Assembly: GCF_947179165.1 (NCBI RefSeq)
Contig: NC_077243.1
Coordinates: forward strand, 10,691,001-10,755,000
DNA length: 64,000 bases
DNA from: Solanum dulcamara
Taxonomy: Eukaryota > Streptophyta > Magnoliopsida > Solanales > Solanaceae
Direction of reading: 5' to 3'
The notes beneath the pieces were generated by a model that saw only the letters and a list, made by a program, of their open reading frames with translations, made no database searches and had not been told where the DNA came from. This document shows positions 12,001 to 27,000 of this stretch, piece after piece. Each line of letters starts with the position of its first letter. Positions within the stretch are counted from its first letter, which is position 1. Both the position numbers and the translations under genes were made by a program.

Positions 12001-15000
12001 CTGATAGATCTCCATACACTACAATTATAACGGTTGGTCGCCACCTGTGTCATCCATTTGTCCTCCTTGCCATGTTTTTCTATTATTACTTCCTTCCATA
12101 GAGATACTTCAGGTGAGACAAATTTCCACAGTCATTTCATCATCAAACTCTTGTTTTGGGTACTCAGCTCTCTGATGTTGAGTCCACCCCTCTCTTGCTT
12201 ACCAACAGTTCCTCCCATTTGACCAAATGGTATTTGTTCTTATCTTCACTGCCCTGCCATAAAAAGTTCCTCCTAATTGCATCCGCCTTTTGGTTACATT
12301 GGTTGGTATAGGGAATAATGATATCATGTACGAGGGAAGGACATCTAGGACACTATTAACTAGAGTTAGTCTACCCCTGAACATAAATATTGACACTTCT
12401 AGTTTGCAAGCTTTCTTTCACACTTTTCAATTATTCCACTCCATATTTATTTTGACTTGCTCTTGGCCCCAAAAGGCATTCCCAAGTAGATTGTTGGTAA
12501 TTCACCCACTTTCCTTCACAGTTTGTCAGCTAAGTCTCCAATATCTATCACTGTGTTGACTGAATAGACGAAACTCTTGCTCCAATTTATGTGCACACCT
12601 GAAACAGCCTCAAAAATATTGAAGATAACCCTCAAAATCAGCATCTGCTCCACTACTGCATCACAAAATACTAGAGTGTCATCTGCATACTGTAGATGAG
12701 TAATCTCTAGGTTATTTCTTGTATTATTCCCCATATTGAAACCTCTAATCCAGCCCTTGATTTTTGCATTCTAAAATAGGCTGCTCAACCCTTCCATGGC
12801 CAAGATAAAGAGAAAAGGGGATAAAGGGTCCCCTTGTCTCAAGACCTCTGTATGATGAGAAGAAGCCACATGAGCTTTTGTTGATCAAAATAGAGAATTT
12901 CACTGAGCTCATGCACTGTCTAATCCACTTTAGCCATTTCGTTCCAAATCCCATCCTTTGCAACATATTCAGCAGAAAGTTCCAATTCAAATGATCATAT
13001 GGCTTCTGGATATCCAGTTTACATAAAATCCCTGGTTGGTTATCTCTCTGCCTGGAATCAACACATTCATTGGCTATCAATACTGCATCCATGATCTGCC
13101 TATTCTTGATAAAGGCCATTTGTTGTCTGTCTACTAGCTTATGTATCAATTTCTTTAGTCTTTCAGCCAATAGTTTTGCAATTATCTTGCACACTCCTCA
13201 TACTAGACTTATTGGTCTGATGTCATTTAGCTCCACATCCCCCGTAGTATTTATACTCTTCTCAAATACCCCTTCCTCAAGGAATTTTTGAACTGCCGCC
13301 ACCACTTCTGTTTTGATGACTTCCCAACACTGACTAAAGAAAGCCATGGAGAAGCCATCTGGGCCAGGGGCCTTGTCTCCAGCATATGCTTTGATGCTTT
13401 CTAGGATTTCCTGTTCTTCAAAAAGGGCCATCAGTTGGTTATTATCATTTTCATCAATCATAGGGCACTTTCTCATTTCTTAAGCCTGGCCTCCAGTCCA
13501 CAGTTTCAGCATATAACTTCTCATAGTATTCTATGATTCCTTCTGTATCTCAGCAGGTTCAGTCACTAACTCCTCCCAGACTTTAATATTATTAATAGTG
13601 TTGGCTCTTATGTGTGCATCTACTGTTTTATGGAAGAAGATTGTATTCCTATCCCCCTGTTTCAGCCAAACTTCCCTAGATCTCTGTCTCCATCTTGTTT
13701 CCTCTTTTTTGACTATTTCTTCAAACTCAGCAGTAAGAGCCAATCTGGAAGTTATCTCCCCTTCCTCCAAATTTCTCTGATCCTGTATCATATCAAATTC
13801 TGCTAACTGATTTAGTACCAGTTGCTTCAGCTGCCTCAGATTGCCTTGGCTGGTCTTGCTCCACTCTTTCAACTTTCCTTTCAATGCCCTTAGCTTTGCT
13901 ACCAGTACGAAGTCTGGTTTTCCATGGAAATGAGAAAACTCCCACCAGGTTTTAACTCTATCATTGAACCTTTTGTAGTCAGCAAACTTGAAATATGATT
14001 TCATTCTCCCCCATTATCCACATTGTAGCATCAATGGGGAATGATCTGAGACAATTCTCTGCAAAACAGATTGTTTAATGTTCCTGAAATTTGAGTCCCA
14101 TTCTTCAGAGATCAGGAACCTGTTTAGTCTTGCTGATGTGGAGTGTCTGTCACCTCTTCTCCAAGTGAACTCTCCCCCTGCTAAGTTTAAGTCCATTAAT
14201 TCCATGTCTTCAATGAATTCTGATAGTTCTGTCATTGACCTGCTGATTCTGTTGCAGTTGAACTTCTCATAAGAGTACGTTACAGTGTTGAAATCCCCAC
14301 ATAAGAGTACCTTTGGTTGCCCCCAGTTCCCACCAAGTTTCTTCCCTTTCTGCTCTATCATTCGGGGCATAGACACTTGTTAGGTTCCATTTAAGATCCA
14401 GATTCTTCCCAGAGAAACAACAAGAAACTGAATATGCTCCCACACTACTCACTTCCCCTCCCATATTCTTTTATCCCACATAATTATTATGCCTTCCCTC
14501 ATCCCACTAGCCTCTAGTTGTACATAATCTGCCCACCTACTACACCAAACTTCTCAAACTATATTGGAAATCTCCTCATCCATTTTGTCTTTTGAAAACG
14601 TACCACATCTGCTTTCCAAGTTTTAATCATGTTCCTGATAATACTCATTTTCCTCCCACAATTCAATCCCCTAACATTCCTAGACACAATGTTTAAATTC
14701 ATTGATCCGTAATGGCCAAATACCCGTTTACTTCTAGTCCCGTTGCTATAGAAGTTAGAATCCAGTTGTAGCTTTTCTAGTTCCAGTAACCCTTTCCTCT
14801 TGCCAATTGTCTGTTCACTCTCTTTCCCCCTATTTTCTTGTTTATTGCTATCAATCTTCATCAACAATTCCTTCACCTTTTCCTCACACCCTCTGAAATT
14901 CACCCCAAATTCTGAGCTTAGCTTAATTATATTTTGTTGAACCCAATCTGAAGTGCTCATGTCTTCTTCTAGGAATTTGATACCCAGTGGGATAGCTTCC

Positions 15001-18000
15001 TCCATACCTCCGTTTATATTCTCCTCCTTCAATGGTTGCACCATTCCCATTATACTCTTCTCCCCAATTCTTCTCTATTTGTGACGGACATCTCCACCAC
15101 CCATCTCGCGACTTCCAGTTCCCCTCCGTCTCTATTCCATCGTGTGATTTGGCTTTGGAATTTGTTTTCCTTAGCTTTGTTTGCTTATATCTCGATATTT
15201 ACTATGTCTTCAGAATGGGTTATTAAAGTTTGGACTCTACCACAGCTATTAGGTCCAAAAATTTTGGGCCCAATTCCTTTTGACCTCTATATACATTATA
15301 TTCCCCCCTTTAAATCCCAAGCCCACTTGCATGCAGGACCCCTCACACGAAGTCCCCACATGCCCATCCACCTTTTACGCTGGTTGTGCCTCATTTTTCT
15401 TTTGCAAAAGTTGATCCTCGGTATTGACCACTGGGTATTTGCCTTTCTCCTCTCCTCCGAGAATCTTACGGTGACTAGAGCTTCGCACCACACCGGAATA
15501 GTATAAGTGAAGTCATCACAAGTTACTTCTACTTCTCGGGGAATCCTCTCTCCATCACCTCGTACTTTGATTCAGGCCTAGTGAAGGTGATACCTAAGAG
15601 AAGTCTCCTCCTCTATCTCGATAAAACCTCCACATATGTCGTCGATCTCCTTGAAGACCTTATGTGACCACAAATTCAAAGGTAAACCCAGCAGCCCAAT
15701 CCATACCATCTCTCCTTATCTCTACCGGCCAGCAGTCCGTCGTTTGTTTCCACCATACGAGCTCCAACTTCATCTTCCTCCAGATCCATTGACCTATTAA
15801 GACATGCTCTGCTACCACTTTGGATGGTAGTTCAAACATGAAATGCCCATCATTCATGGTATACACTTTGATTTCTATCGCCAATTTCCAAGAATTACAA
15901 GCCCATCTTCTTACATCGTTCAAACTGGGGGTTTCATTTGCTTGGCACTAGGATTTTCCTAAGATGCACCTATTCAATAGATCATTTTCTGGTTGAGATT
16001 CACCACCTGTGATTCTTACTTTGTTCCCTGTACTCTGTATTATGGCCATCTCCGTTGCCTCTGTCATCCATCTATCTCGGCAGAAGGCTTCTCTGTAAGA
16101 CTTGTGAAGCTGTTTTCTGTCCTTCACTGCAGTCCCCTGTGTTTTGTCTGGTTCATAAATGAACCCAGCAATCTGGTGAGCCATATTCCCTCAACCTCTT
16201 TTGGGTGTGGACTCGGGAGTTATTATGACAAATTTGTTTTGGCAATGTCATGCTATAAAGCTGATGTATCTCCCACTTTCATTGTATTAAAGAGTGCAAT
16301 AAAATTCTGCAAAATGGTCCTTCATGTTCCACCTCTTAATTGTCCTTCCCTGTACTTTTGAAGCTTCAGTGAGTACAACAACTAACCATTTCAGGACTTT
16401 AATGCTAACTTTCACTCTTCTAATCAGGTTTCGGCGGCACTCCATCCATTCAAACCAACGTCCGACCTCATCTTTGCATCTCGTGATGTCGTAGGACTTG
16501 AACCCTGTGTTGTAAAAGATATTGCCCTCCCATATTGTGAGTGTTCCTGCAGCCTTGCGGGACCCACCCATCTGAAACCCAGAGTTTGGATAATTTAAAC
16601 TGAAAGCTGACAGACCTCGATTAATGTACCTGAGAGCATTCTTTCCCCTTCAATATCTACACTGATTTTTAGGTGGAAGTAAAATTTCTTCTATTAGAAG
16701 ACTATTTAGTCATTTTTTACCCCATATAACTTACCTCCTCCCTCATAATAAGCATGTGAGGTTCTCAGGATAACTTACCCAACCCAAAGACATACCAAAC
16801 ACAAACTGTATGAAAATTAGCCCATCCTCTCATCCTTACAATGCATATAAAACGACCCTAAACCTACAGGGGTAACAAAATGAAAACAATTTGATCAAGA
16901 AACTAGCTCACAAAAAGATAATTTTGATCACCCTTAGGATGCGATTTGCTTGTCTAGTGAAGCTACAATAACAAAAGGCGGCCAAGTTCAAAGATGCTTC
17001 CAAAGTAACAAAGAGGAGACTTGGTTGTTGAAACCGTATGTGTTTTAAAGTGGTATGGCCACTTTTCACCATGCTTCTTACAAATGTTTAAGGTCATATT
17101 TTGGGATAGGAATGTTGAACTTTATTTATTAATATCGGAAGATCCATCCGTCTACAGAAATCAGAAAGACTGCATAATAAGAAATGACAAGAGATACTGA
17201 TTGCTCTGCTAAATAGATGCCTGAAGGAGGATGCTGTGAAAAGGCTAACTGTACATTCAGAGACAGCCAGGGAAGTCAGCTTTCTTTTAACATGTATTTA
17301 TTGGCATGTGAGGGATATTCAAAGTATCACGAATAATTTTTCAGCCATGGAATGTCAACATTTGGTATCAAACTATGCTGCTCTGTATACGTAACTCAAA
17401 CGATGTGGTACACCTCAAAGAGAGAAAAAAAAATAGTGAATAGTGTTAAAATAGATATAAACAATATTCCCACAGCTAAAAATAGTAAAAATGAAATTCA
17501 AAGGATTTTATCGAGAGGATCCTTCTAGCAACAAAACTGAAACCAAGTTGTATCAATCTACATTTAATAACATTTTAAAATGAAATATTGATTATCTTAG
17601 GAATGAACACAAATAGATCCCTGGCCATGATAATTTCAATTAAGTGACTAGATGGAAAGCAACTCCGAAGAGGACGGAATCAAGATGAAACTCACCTCTG
17701 ATAATTGGCTATCAATAGTCATCCTGTAAAAGCATAAAAGTAGACATGTTACACGAATGCAGTATCGGCAGAGGATTTCAAGATTACACGCTTCACATTA
17801 ATTGGTAAGAACATAACAGGGCTGACCAACCAACATGTAAAGAAAAAAAATTCTGAGCATATGTAAAAAACTTAATTATACTATTAAGCAACATAATAGG
17901 TGACGAACAATTGACTATCCCAAGGGCCATCACCTTTTTGTCTGAGGTGACACAAGGTTCTTCACAAAGGCTTCAGGAAAGCTCTCAAAACGTTTATGCA

Positions 18001-20987
18001 CCATCTCAATTGAGCGTATCTGAGAAATTCAATATTTTAAAAGAAAACATTACTTTAGGATAAAGTTGCTTAAAAAAGATTTACAGCATACAACTAAATT
18101 GGCAAGAAGATGCACAAGAAACCTCATTGTTTTCCAGGAAAATTAAGAGAATTGAAATTTGATATTATACCTCCCCTAAGCGAGCCCGCGCTCCCATTAC
18201 ACCGCCAACAATTGCAGATAATAAAGTGTACCATATGTGAATATCCATGAGATAAATCTGGAAATGAAGGGTATTTAAGAGACGAACCAACACCAAACCA
18301 ATATAGACAAAAGGAATACAAAATCCAACAAGACTTTTAGTAAATGAGGATTACAGCCATAACCTAAAAGGCCCTACCAAAATCAGTAAGGGAAATATTA
18401 CCAGCAATCTCAAACAGTAATGGATCAGCATTACTATCAACTTCTAAAGGAAATGGCCCTTATTACTGGCAGTATTTGGATAAGTATAAAACTTTAATAC
18501 GAACAAGTGCGTTCCTAGCGGTAATAATTGGTGAATGGATAGTTTAATATTTGAAAATCTGATGACTTTATTCCCGTTCCACTGCCTTTTTTGCACTTTA
18601 TCATAGCAATGACTAAACAAACTTAGTATATCTCTTATGGGGCTTGCTTATTGAATAAAACACATTCCTTGAATGGAGTTGACAGGGTAAGAGTCAACTT
18701 CTTTAACTATAGATTTGAGTTTTTATATACTAAGGAGAGGAGCAAGATTCTGCAGAGGATCTTCCTCATACCACAGAATTACATTAACATAACGGAATGC
18801 AAAAGTGCAAAAAGAGAAAATAACTAGGCATGGGGTTGATTTGAGGATATCTAACTATAATCAGATTTGATTTTATAGGATCTTAGTTGATCTGATAAAA
18901 TCAGATATGATATCCTATTAGATAGTTTAAGTAATTAGATCAAATAAGATCATCCCTTGATTCTCAAATCAACTAGAATCAAGGGATCAGATTCTTTGTT
19001 TGATTGTTTATTTCTCTGTACTATATATTTGTAGTTCTATAGATGAATAACATGTACAATTTTGGTACCAAAACTTACATGATATCAGAGCAGCTTTATT
19101 TTTGTGTTGCTTATGACTAAAACATCATTTACTGGGCTGCTTGACCCACTGGCATCAACATAAGCCGAGAGTTCTGTTAACAAAGTTCCGACCGAGACAA
19201 CAATGAACCAAGGCAGCGATTCTTCTCATATTTCCTTTCAGCTTACTTCTCACAAGCTGAATGGCAAGAATTATTTGGAATGGGCATCTGTCCGTTTGGC
19301 AATTGATGGTTGAGGAAAACTTGGGCACCTGACTGGAGAAACGAGCAAGCTTGAATCAGGAGACCCGAAAATAAACGCCTGGAGAGCAGAAAACTCAATG
19401 GTAATCCCTTGGCTACTAAATTCCATGGAACCTGCCATAGGTAAACCATATTTATTTCTTCCCACTGCTAGGGATGTCTGGGAGGCTGCTAGAGAAACTT
19501 ATTCTAATGTAGAAAATGCCTCTCAGATTTTTGAATTGAAAAATTTTACTGTGGAAAGCTAGGCAGGGAGAGAGGTGTGACTATTTACTATAGTGAGATG
19601 GTTTCCCTATGGCAAGAATTAAGTCAATGCTATAATGATGAATGGGTTTGTTCTAAGGATTGCGTAAAAGCAATGAAAATGAGAGGGTATATCTGTTTCT
19701 AGTAGGGTTGAACCAAGATTTCGACGAATTTCGTTCTCGACTTACTGGGAAAAATCCACTGCCAGTTTGAGGGAAACTTTTTCTGAGATTGGGTGAGAAG
19801 AAACAAGGAGGAATGTTATGCTGAAAATAGATTTCGATCTGGAAGCAAAAATATAGATTCCTCAGCTTTAGTTGTTGCGAAAAATGAAAATGACAAGAAA
19901 AAGAAGTGGTGTGATTTTTGCAAAAAATATTGGCACTCGTAAGACTTGCTGGAAAATCCATGGAAAACCGCCTAACTGAAACAAAAGAAGGGTAGACAAC
20001 CATGGCAGCCAGGCCTTTCAGTGTACCAGCGGAGAATCGTGGTGAAATCTTCAACAGAAATGCCACCATTCACCAAGGAACAATTAGAGCTACTACACAA
20101 ACTTCTCCAATCCAGTAAACCTGATCCTTCTACTCCCACTTGTTCTTTTTCCCAAACAGGTAATGTGCCATCTGTCTTTTTAAGTACTGATTCAACTGGT
20201 ATAAGCTCTTGGATCATAGATTCAGGGGTTAGTGATCACATGACATGCAAATCCCATTTTTTTCTCGACTTATACTCCTTCATCAAGAAATAAAAAGGTC
20301 AAGTTTGCTGATGGTTCCTTCTCAGCAGTTGCTGGAAAAGGAACAATCAAACTAGCCCCTTTTTTGACTCTTTTTGATGTCCTTCATGTTCCAAAATTGT
20401 ACCATAATCTGTTGTCCATCAGCAAATTGACTCAAAACCTTAATTTGCGTGCTATCTTTGACTCTGTCTCATGCGTATTTCAGAACAAGGTCTCGGGGAG
20501 GATGATTGGCAATGCTAGAGAGTTTGAAGGTCTCTATTTTCTAGAAGATGGTTACAATTCAATAAATTTTAGTTCAGCTTGTTTGAAATCTGTTCTAGTT
20601 GATAATAAAGTCATGTTATGGCACTAAAGACTTGGTCACCCTAGTTTTCAATATTTGAAACTCTTGTTACCTCAGTTGTTTAGTAATAAAAGTACATCCT
20701 CTTTTCAGTGTGAATTTTGTGAAATGGCTAAACACAGATGTTCACCATTTTCTTCCAAAAAATACCATGCCACGAAACCCTTTAAGTTAATCTATAGTGA
20801 TGTTTGGGGGCCTTCTAGGTTAGCAACTGTAAATGGGAAAAGGTGGTTTGTGAGTTTCATACATGATCACACCAGTGTTATCAAAGGCGAAAAGCGCAAA
20901 AAAGCCCTAAGGTCCATTAGGACTTTAAGCGCAGAGCGCAAATAAAGTGTGGGCTCTACTGAAAAAAGGCGCAGAGGGAGAAAAGAT

Positions 20988-21080
<93 letters not shown>

Positions 21081-24000
21081 TAGTCCAAGACCAATGATTA
21101 TAAACATGAATGACAAATATATAACCAAAGAAATTGAAAAAAAAAGTATGATAAAGTAAAATATCAATTGTTTAGGGTCACTTCTTCAAAAGAGGCTCAT
21201 TGGAAAGGAAAAGTTTGCCTTAGAACCTTGGTGACCACACTAAAGTGCATATAAAGCAAGGTAAAGCACTAAACACGTTTTCAGCCTTGCTTCAGGACTT
21301 AAGCGCGCTTAAAGTGCGCCTTTGACGAGACTAGATCACACTTTACTAACTTGGGTGTACCTATTGAAAGACAAAGGGGAAGTAAAACATATGTTTGAGG
21401 CTTTTTTATACTATGGTTGAGACACAATTTCATAAGAAAGATTTAAATATTTCGGAGTGATAATGGGGGAGAGTTTTTCAATGACCAGCTAGCCAATTAT
21501 TTCACTTCCAAGGGAATAGTGCACCAAAGTTCATGTCCTAATACACCCCAACAAAATGGAGTAGCAGAGAGAAAAAATAGGCATCTTATGGAAGTAACTA
21601 GAGCCTTAATATTCACAAGTGGAGTCCCTAAATTTCTTTGGGGAGAAGTTCTTTTGACATCCACCTATCTTATTAATAGGATGTCTTCCCGTGTTCTAGG
21701 TTTTAAAACCCCTTTCAGTATGTTCAAGACATACTTCCCTACTTCTAGATTGACCATTGATCTATCTTTGAGAATCTTTGGGTGTAGTGTATTTGTTCAT
21801 GTCCATGATCATAATAGGAGTAAACTTGATCCACATGCTAAAAAATGTGTTTTTTGTTGGCTATGCCTCTAATCAAAAAGGATACAAGTGTTATGATCCA
21901 AATACTAGGAAGGTTATTGTCACAATGGATGTCACTTTTTTTTGAATCTAAATTGTTTTTTGGAACTCATCTTCACGAGGAAAAACATAGTGAAGATTCA
22001 AGGGATAATAAGGATCTTCTTGACGTCACATATGACAAACAAAAGAATTTAGGTTTTATGATAGATACAGGAAATAGTTCTTTTGGTAATAACAACCTCA
22101 ATAAGGTAAGAGATCCCAACGAAAATAACGAAAATAAGGAAACTGAGACAATAGAGCTTTTTCATGATACAACTAATGACAAGAACAGGGAACAAAAAAA
22201 GGAATTACAGGTTTACATGAAAAGAAATTGGAACCAAGAAAAAGAGATCAAAGACTCTCATCAGAACCAAACGTCCACCCCGCAAGATCTCACTGATATA
22301 CAAGGTAATTCTCCATAACCTAATTCTGATTTACCCCTTGTAAGTTTAGACCTTGATCTTCCAATTCCCAAATGTAAAGGGGTAAGAAAAGTCACCAACC
22401 ATCCCATGTCAATATTTGTGTCATATAGAAACTTGTCCCCTACGTATATAGCTTTTCCTTCTCAATTATCTGAAATGGAGATACCGAGAAATGTGCAGGA
22501 TGCTTTAAACATTTCTGAGTGGAAAGAGGCAATTCTAGAGGAGATGAACGCTCTTGAGAGAAACGAAACCTAGAAATGGTGGAAAGAAACCAAGAGCTAC
22601 AAGTGGGTGTTCACCATCAAATTTGAGGTATAAGGCACGATTGGTAGCAAAAGGGATCACTAGACCTACGTAATTGGCTATCTTGAGACATGCGCTCCAG
22701 TTGACAAGTTGAATTCAATAAGGATTGTTCTAACCATTGTTCCCAACCATATTTGGCCCCTCCAACAACTAGACGTGAAAAATACATTCTGAACGGAAAA
22801 CTCGAAGAAGTCTACATGGATCCACCTCCGAGTTTTGAAGAAAGGAATGGAACTAGAGTGTGCAAGCAAAAGAAATCTCTCTACGGGCTCAAACAATCTC
22901 CAAGAGCTTCATTTGAGAGGTTTACTCAGTTTGTGAAAAAACTAGGGTATACTCAAGGACAAGTAGATCATACCATGTTCATTCGACATTCTATTGAGGG
23001 AAAGACAACTATCTTGAGAGTGTATGTCGATGATATCATACTCACCGGAGAAGACTTATCCGAAATGAAGAATTTAAAAAAACAATTGGCATCGCAGTTT
23101 GAGATCAAAGATTTGGGCCAGTTGAAATATTTTCTTGGCATGGAAAAAGCATGATCAAAAGAAGGCATTATGGTGTCACAAAGGAAGTACTAGAACTTCA
23201 AAAAGAGACAGCGATGAGTGGTTGTCGTCTAGCTGAAATACCAAATTGATTCGAATATAAAACATGGAAACAAAGAAGGAAAAATTCAATTGACCAAAGT
23301 CAACATCAGAGACTGGTGGGGAAGTTGATCTACTTGTCACATACTCGACCTGATATAGCTTTTTATGTAAGCTTGGTCAGTCAATTTATGCACTCTCCAA
23401 AGGAAGAGCACCAAGAAGCGGTCTACAGGATACTAAGATACCTGAAAAGTTCACCGAGGAAAGGACTGTTTTTCAAAAAAGGTCAGGGGCATTGAAAGCT
23501 TTACAGATGCAAATTAGGCAGGGTCTACTACTGACAGAAAGTCAACATCCGGATACTGTACATTTATCTAGGGAAATCTCATGACTTGGAGAAGTAAAAA
23601 ACAGAATGTCGTAGACTGTAGAAGTGCTAAAGCTGAATACCGATCTATGTCCCATGGGATCTGTGAAATGGTTTGGCTCAAGAAGATGATGGAAGAACTG
23701 AAAAAACCATTTGGTTTACAAATGAATTTGTACTGTGACAATAAAGCCGTCATAAGTATTGCTAACAATCTAGTTCAACATGATAGAACAAAGCATGTTG
23801 AAGTAGATAGGCACTTCATAAAAAGAAGATTGAAGAAGGAAGTGTGTGCATGCCTTTCATCCCAACAAATCAGTAAATTGCGGATATTTTCACAAAAGGC
23901 TTGTTCAAACCAAAATTTGAAATTCTTGTAAGCAAGTTAGGCATGAAAGATATTTACATGCCAATTTGAGGGGGAGTGTTGTGATTTGAGGATATCTAAC

Positions 24001-27000
24001 TATATAAACCAGATTTGATTTTGTAGGATCTTAATTGATCTGATAAAATCAGATATGATATGTTATTAGATAGTTTAGTTAATTAGATGATTAGATCACA
24101 TAAGATCATCCCTTGATTCTCAAATCAACTAGAATCAAGTGATCTAATTCTTTTATTTGTTTCTCTGTACTATATATTTGTAGTTCTATAGATGAATAAT
24201 ATGGACAATTTTTGTACCAAAACTTATATAGTAATTAGAGGAGGTTAACGGGTAATCCGCAAGATGAGAGGGAGAAGAGTAACTCGACCAAACAAGATTC
24301 CGATGAAATTTTAGAAGAGCGCAGGCAAAGTGGGTTTGGAGTGGCTAACGGGATATTTAATATCATTTTCAGGACGACAAGAATGATCGAAAATGGTGGT
24401 GTAGCATAGTGATCCCATTCTACAAGAATAAGGGTGATATCCAAATTGCAACAACTATAAGGGTATCAAACTACTAAGCCAGACCATAAAAGTTTGGGAG
24501 AGGGTGAATGAGATGAGGAAGAGGAGGACCGTGTCTATTTTCGAGAACCAATTTGGATTCATGCCAGAGCAATTGAAACGGATGTGATTCACCTTTTAAG
24601 GAGATTGTTAGGAGCGGTATAAGGACTAGTAAAGTTACTTCATATATGGTGTTCATAGACCTAGAAAAGGCATACAACAAAATTCCGAGGAAGATATTAT
24701 GGAGAAGCTTGGAGTCTAGGGATGTACCGGTTGCATACATTAGAGTTAGGACATGTATGGTGGACCCAAGACCTGAGTAAGGATAGTGGGAGGAGACTCG
24801 AAACACTTCAGAGTAAAGATGAGGTTGCACCATGGATCAACTTTCAGCCCGATTTTATTTACCTTGGTGATGGATAAATTGGCACATCATATTCAAAAGG
24901 ACATATCATAGTGTATTTTATTTGCAGATGACATAATATTCATCGACAACACACAGCAGAGTTAATGGGAGATATGAAGAAGAACCCTAGAGTTTAAAAG
25001 CTTCAGGCTTAGCAAGACTAAAATAGAGTACATAGAGTGAAAGTTCAGTGTTGCATAAAAGGAGGCGGATGGGGAAGTGAGAATTGATACACAAGTCGTC
25101 CCAAAAAGACAAAGCTTTAAGTATCTTGGCTATATCCAAAGAAATAGAAGATCAATGAGTATGTAGCACATCGTATTGGAGTCTGTTAAATGAAATAGAG
25201 GCTAGCATCTGATGTCCTATGTGACAAGAACATGTCACTAAAACTTAAAGATAAGTTCAATAGAGTGGTTGTTAGATCTACATTGTACGAGATGGGGTAT
25301 TGGTTAGTCAAGAACTCGCATGTACAAAAGATGAAGGTAGCAGAAATGATGATGCTTAAATAGATGTTTAGGCATACTAGAAGAGACGAGATTAGGAATG
25401 AAAATATACGGGACAGGGTAGGAGTAGCGCAGTGGTGACCAGATGTAGGAAGCAAGGCTGAGAGGGTTCGGGCATGGGCATGTAAAAGAGGAGCACATAT
25501 GCCCAGTGAGAAGGTGTGAAGGGTCGTGGTGATAGGTCTGAGGAGAGTTAGAGATATACCGAGAAAAAATGGGTATAGGTGACAACACAACCCTAAATAG
25601 GTTAGCATGGAGGTCAAGGAATAGGGTAGACGGTTAGTAGGCAAAAGAGTGCTTTCTCTTCTCACAATGGTAGAGCAGGTTTCTAGTCTGGAGCATCTAT
25701 GCATTCACTTATCATACTATAACAACTATTCTAGCATTATCTTATGCTTCAATTTTATTAGTATTGGTGTTTTCTTTACTTTTATCCTCAATATTTATAT
25801 TGTCAAGACTTCTCTTTCAACAATATTTTCATCATAGCATTTTACTCTAGCATTTATATCATAGTCTCGTTATTCTTCCGTATTAGTAAGCGCATTAGCG
25901 CACTATAATTTCTTGTGCTCTGACTTCTGTTATTATCTTTCTATTACTTTATGTGCTTTGATTACTCTATTTTATCGGTGTCGCTTTCGTTATTTGCGTT
26001 ATTTGTTATTTGCTTTCCCATATCATTTTGAATTTCTTAGCCGTATCTGACCTCCTTTTATGCTTCTTTTGAGCCGAGGGTCTCTCGGAAACCGCCGTCC
26101 TACCTTGGTAGGGTAAGGTCTGCGTACACTTTACCCTCCCTAGACCCACGTTGTAGGATATCACTGGGTTGTTGTTGTTGTTGTTGTGTATTTATATCAA
26201 ACCATTTTCTGGAAAAACAATTTTCTTGAGTCAAAGGTCTTTTGGAAACAATCTCTCTACCCTACAAAGGCAGGGGTAATGTCCGTGTACAGTGTACACC
26301 CCACCCTCCCCAAACCTCACTCGTGGGAATATATTGGTATGTTATTGTTAGTCGAGTATAGTGTTGCTATATTGTTAAGATAAGCTTAAAAACATTTCAG
26401 AAAGCAATATCTAAAACAGAGAAAGTATGTTATTGAAATCAATAATGAACACTTACAGCTACAACAGGAGCCCACAAGCTAACAATTGTCAAAAAATTAT
26501 TGTTGTCTGCCAAAAGAAACACAAACATACATCAGAGACCTATTTCCCATCTTGACAAAAAAAAGTTCATTTTCTCTTGGATAAAGAAGAACACTAGATA
26601 TTCAACAACTATCTATAAGTCAACAAGTATGTAAAGATTTGACCCAAAAATAAGGAGGTTAGACAGCCAGACTAAAAAAGTTGGGTTTCCTCATTCGATG
26701 ACCAGATTAATGCACAAAACTTAAACTATTACTAAAATGCAAAGTAAAAGCATTCAAAGATTAATTACAGATGAGGACATAGGAGGAGGAATGCATCACA
26801 AGAAAATGAACATTTTAGAGTAGCTGGAAGATCTCAAGTTTCCTTCCACACCAGTCATTCATTTCCTTCCTAAGCTGGAAGACAGTGTAATCATTGGTTC
26901 AAATGTTATTAATTTACTGTAAACCCAGAATATACCTTTTTGATTAAGAAAACCAGCATATACCTTAAAGTAATGTCACCAGAACTGAAGCAATCCTAAA

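Larger units (their letters stand above)
8742..17695 (-). other. CALS10 intron 23 (9.0 kb)
   Basis: Longest intron in the window, between exons 23 and 24. It holds L1 3' fragments, a hAT transposase fragment and a nearly full-length dead L1 (all listed). The stretch 16575-17695 shows no recognisable element or gene. Confidence 0.85.
18831..24228 (+). mobile_element. Ty1/Copia LTR retrotransposon, decayed
   Basis: Two similar LTRs of about 250 bp bound a 5.4 kb element antisense to the host gene. Internal order Gag, protease, integrase, RT, RNase H defines Copia. Seen: Gag start [20 protein letters not shown] (19204), zinc knuckle CDFCKKYWH (about 19909), protease [12 protein letters not shown] (20211), integrase [14 protein letters not shown] and [10 protein letters not shown] (20710-20820), [20 protein letters not shown] (21545), [13 protein letters not shown] (23023) and the RNase H tail [11 protein letters not shown] (23740). 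Many stops and frameshifts, and a MITE inside integrase, show it is dead. No clear 5 bp target duplication (AGGCA versus TAGTA). Confidence 0.92.

Noticed and set aside
20925..21167. Open frames through the TA repeat
   Set aside because: They are translations of a (TA)n microsatellite inside a MITE (alternating Ile/Tyr).
25186..25704. 172-codon minus-strand frame
   Set aside because: Antisense of the RTE LINE coding remains; no independent support.
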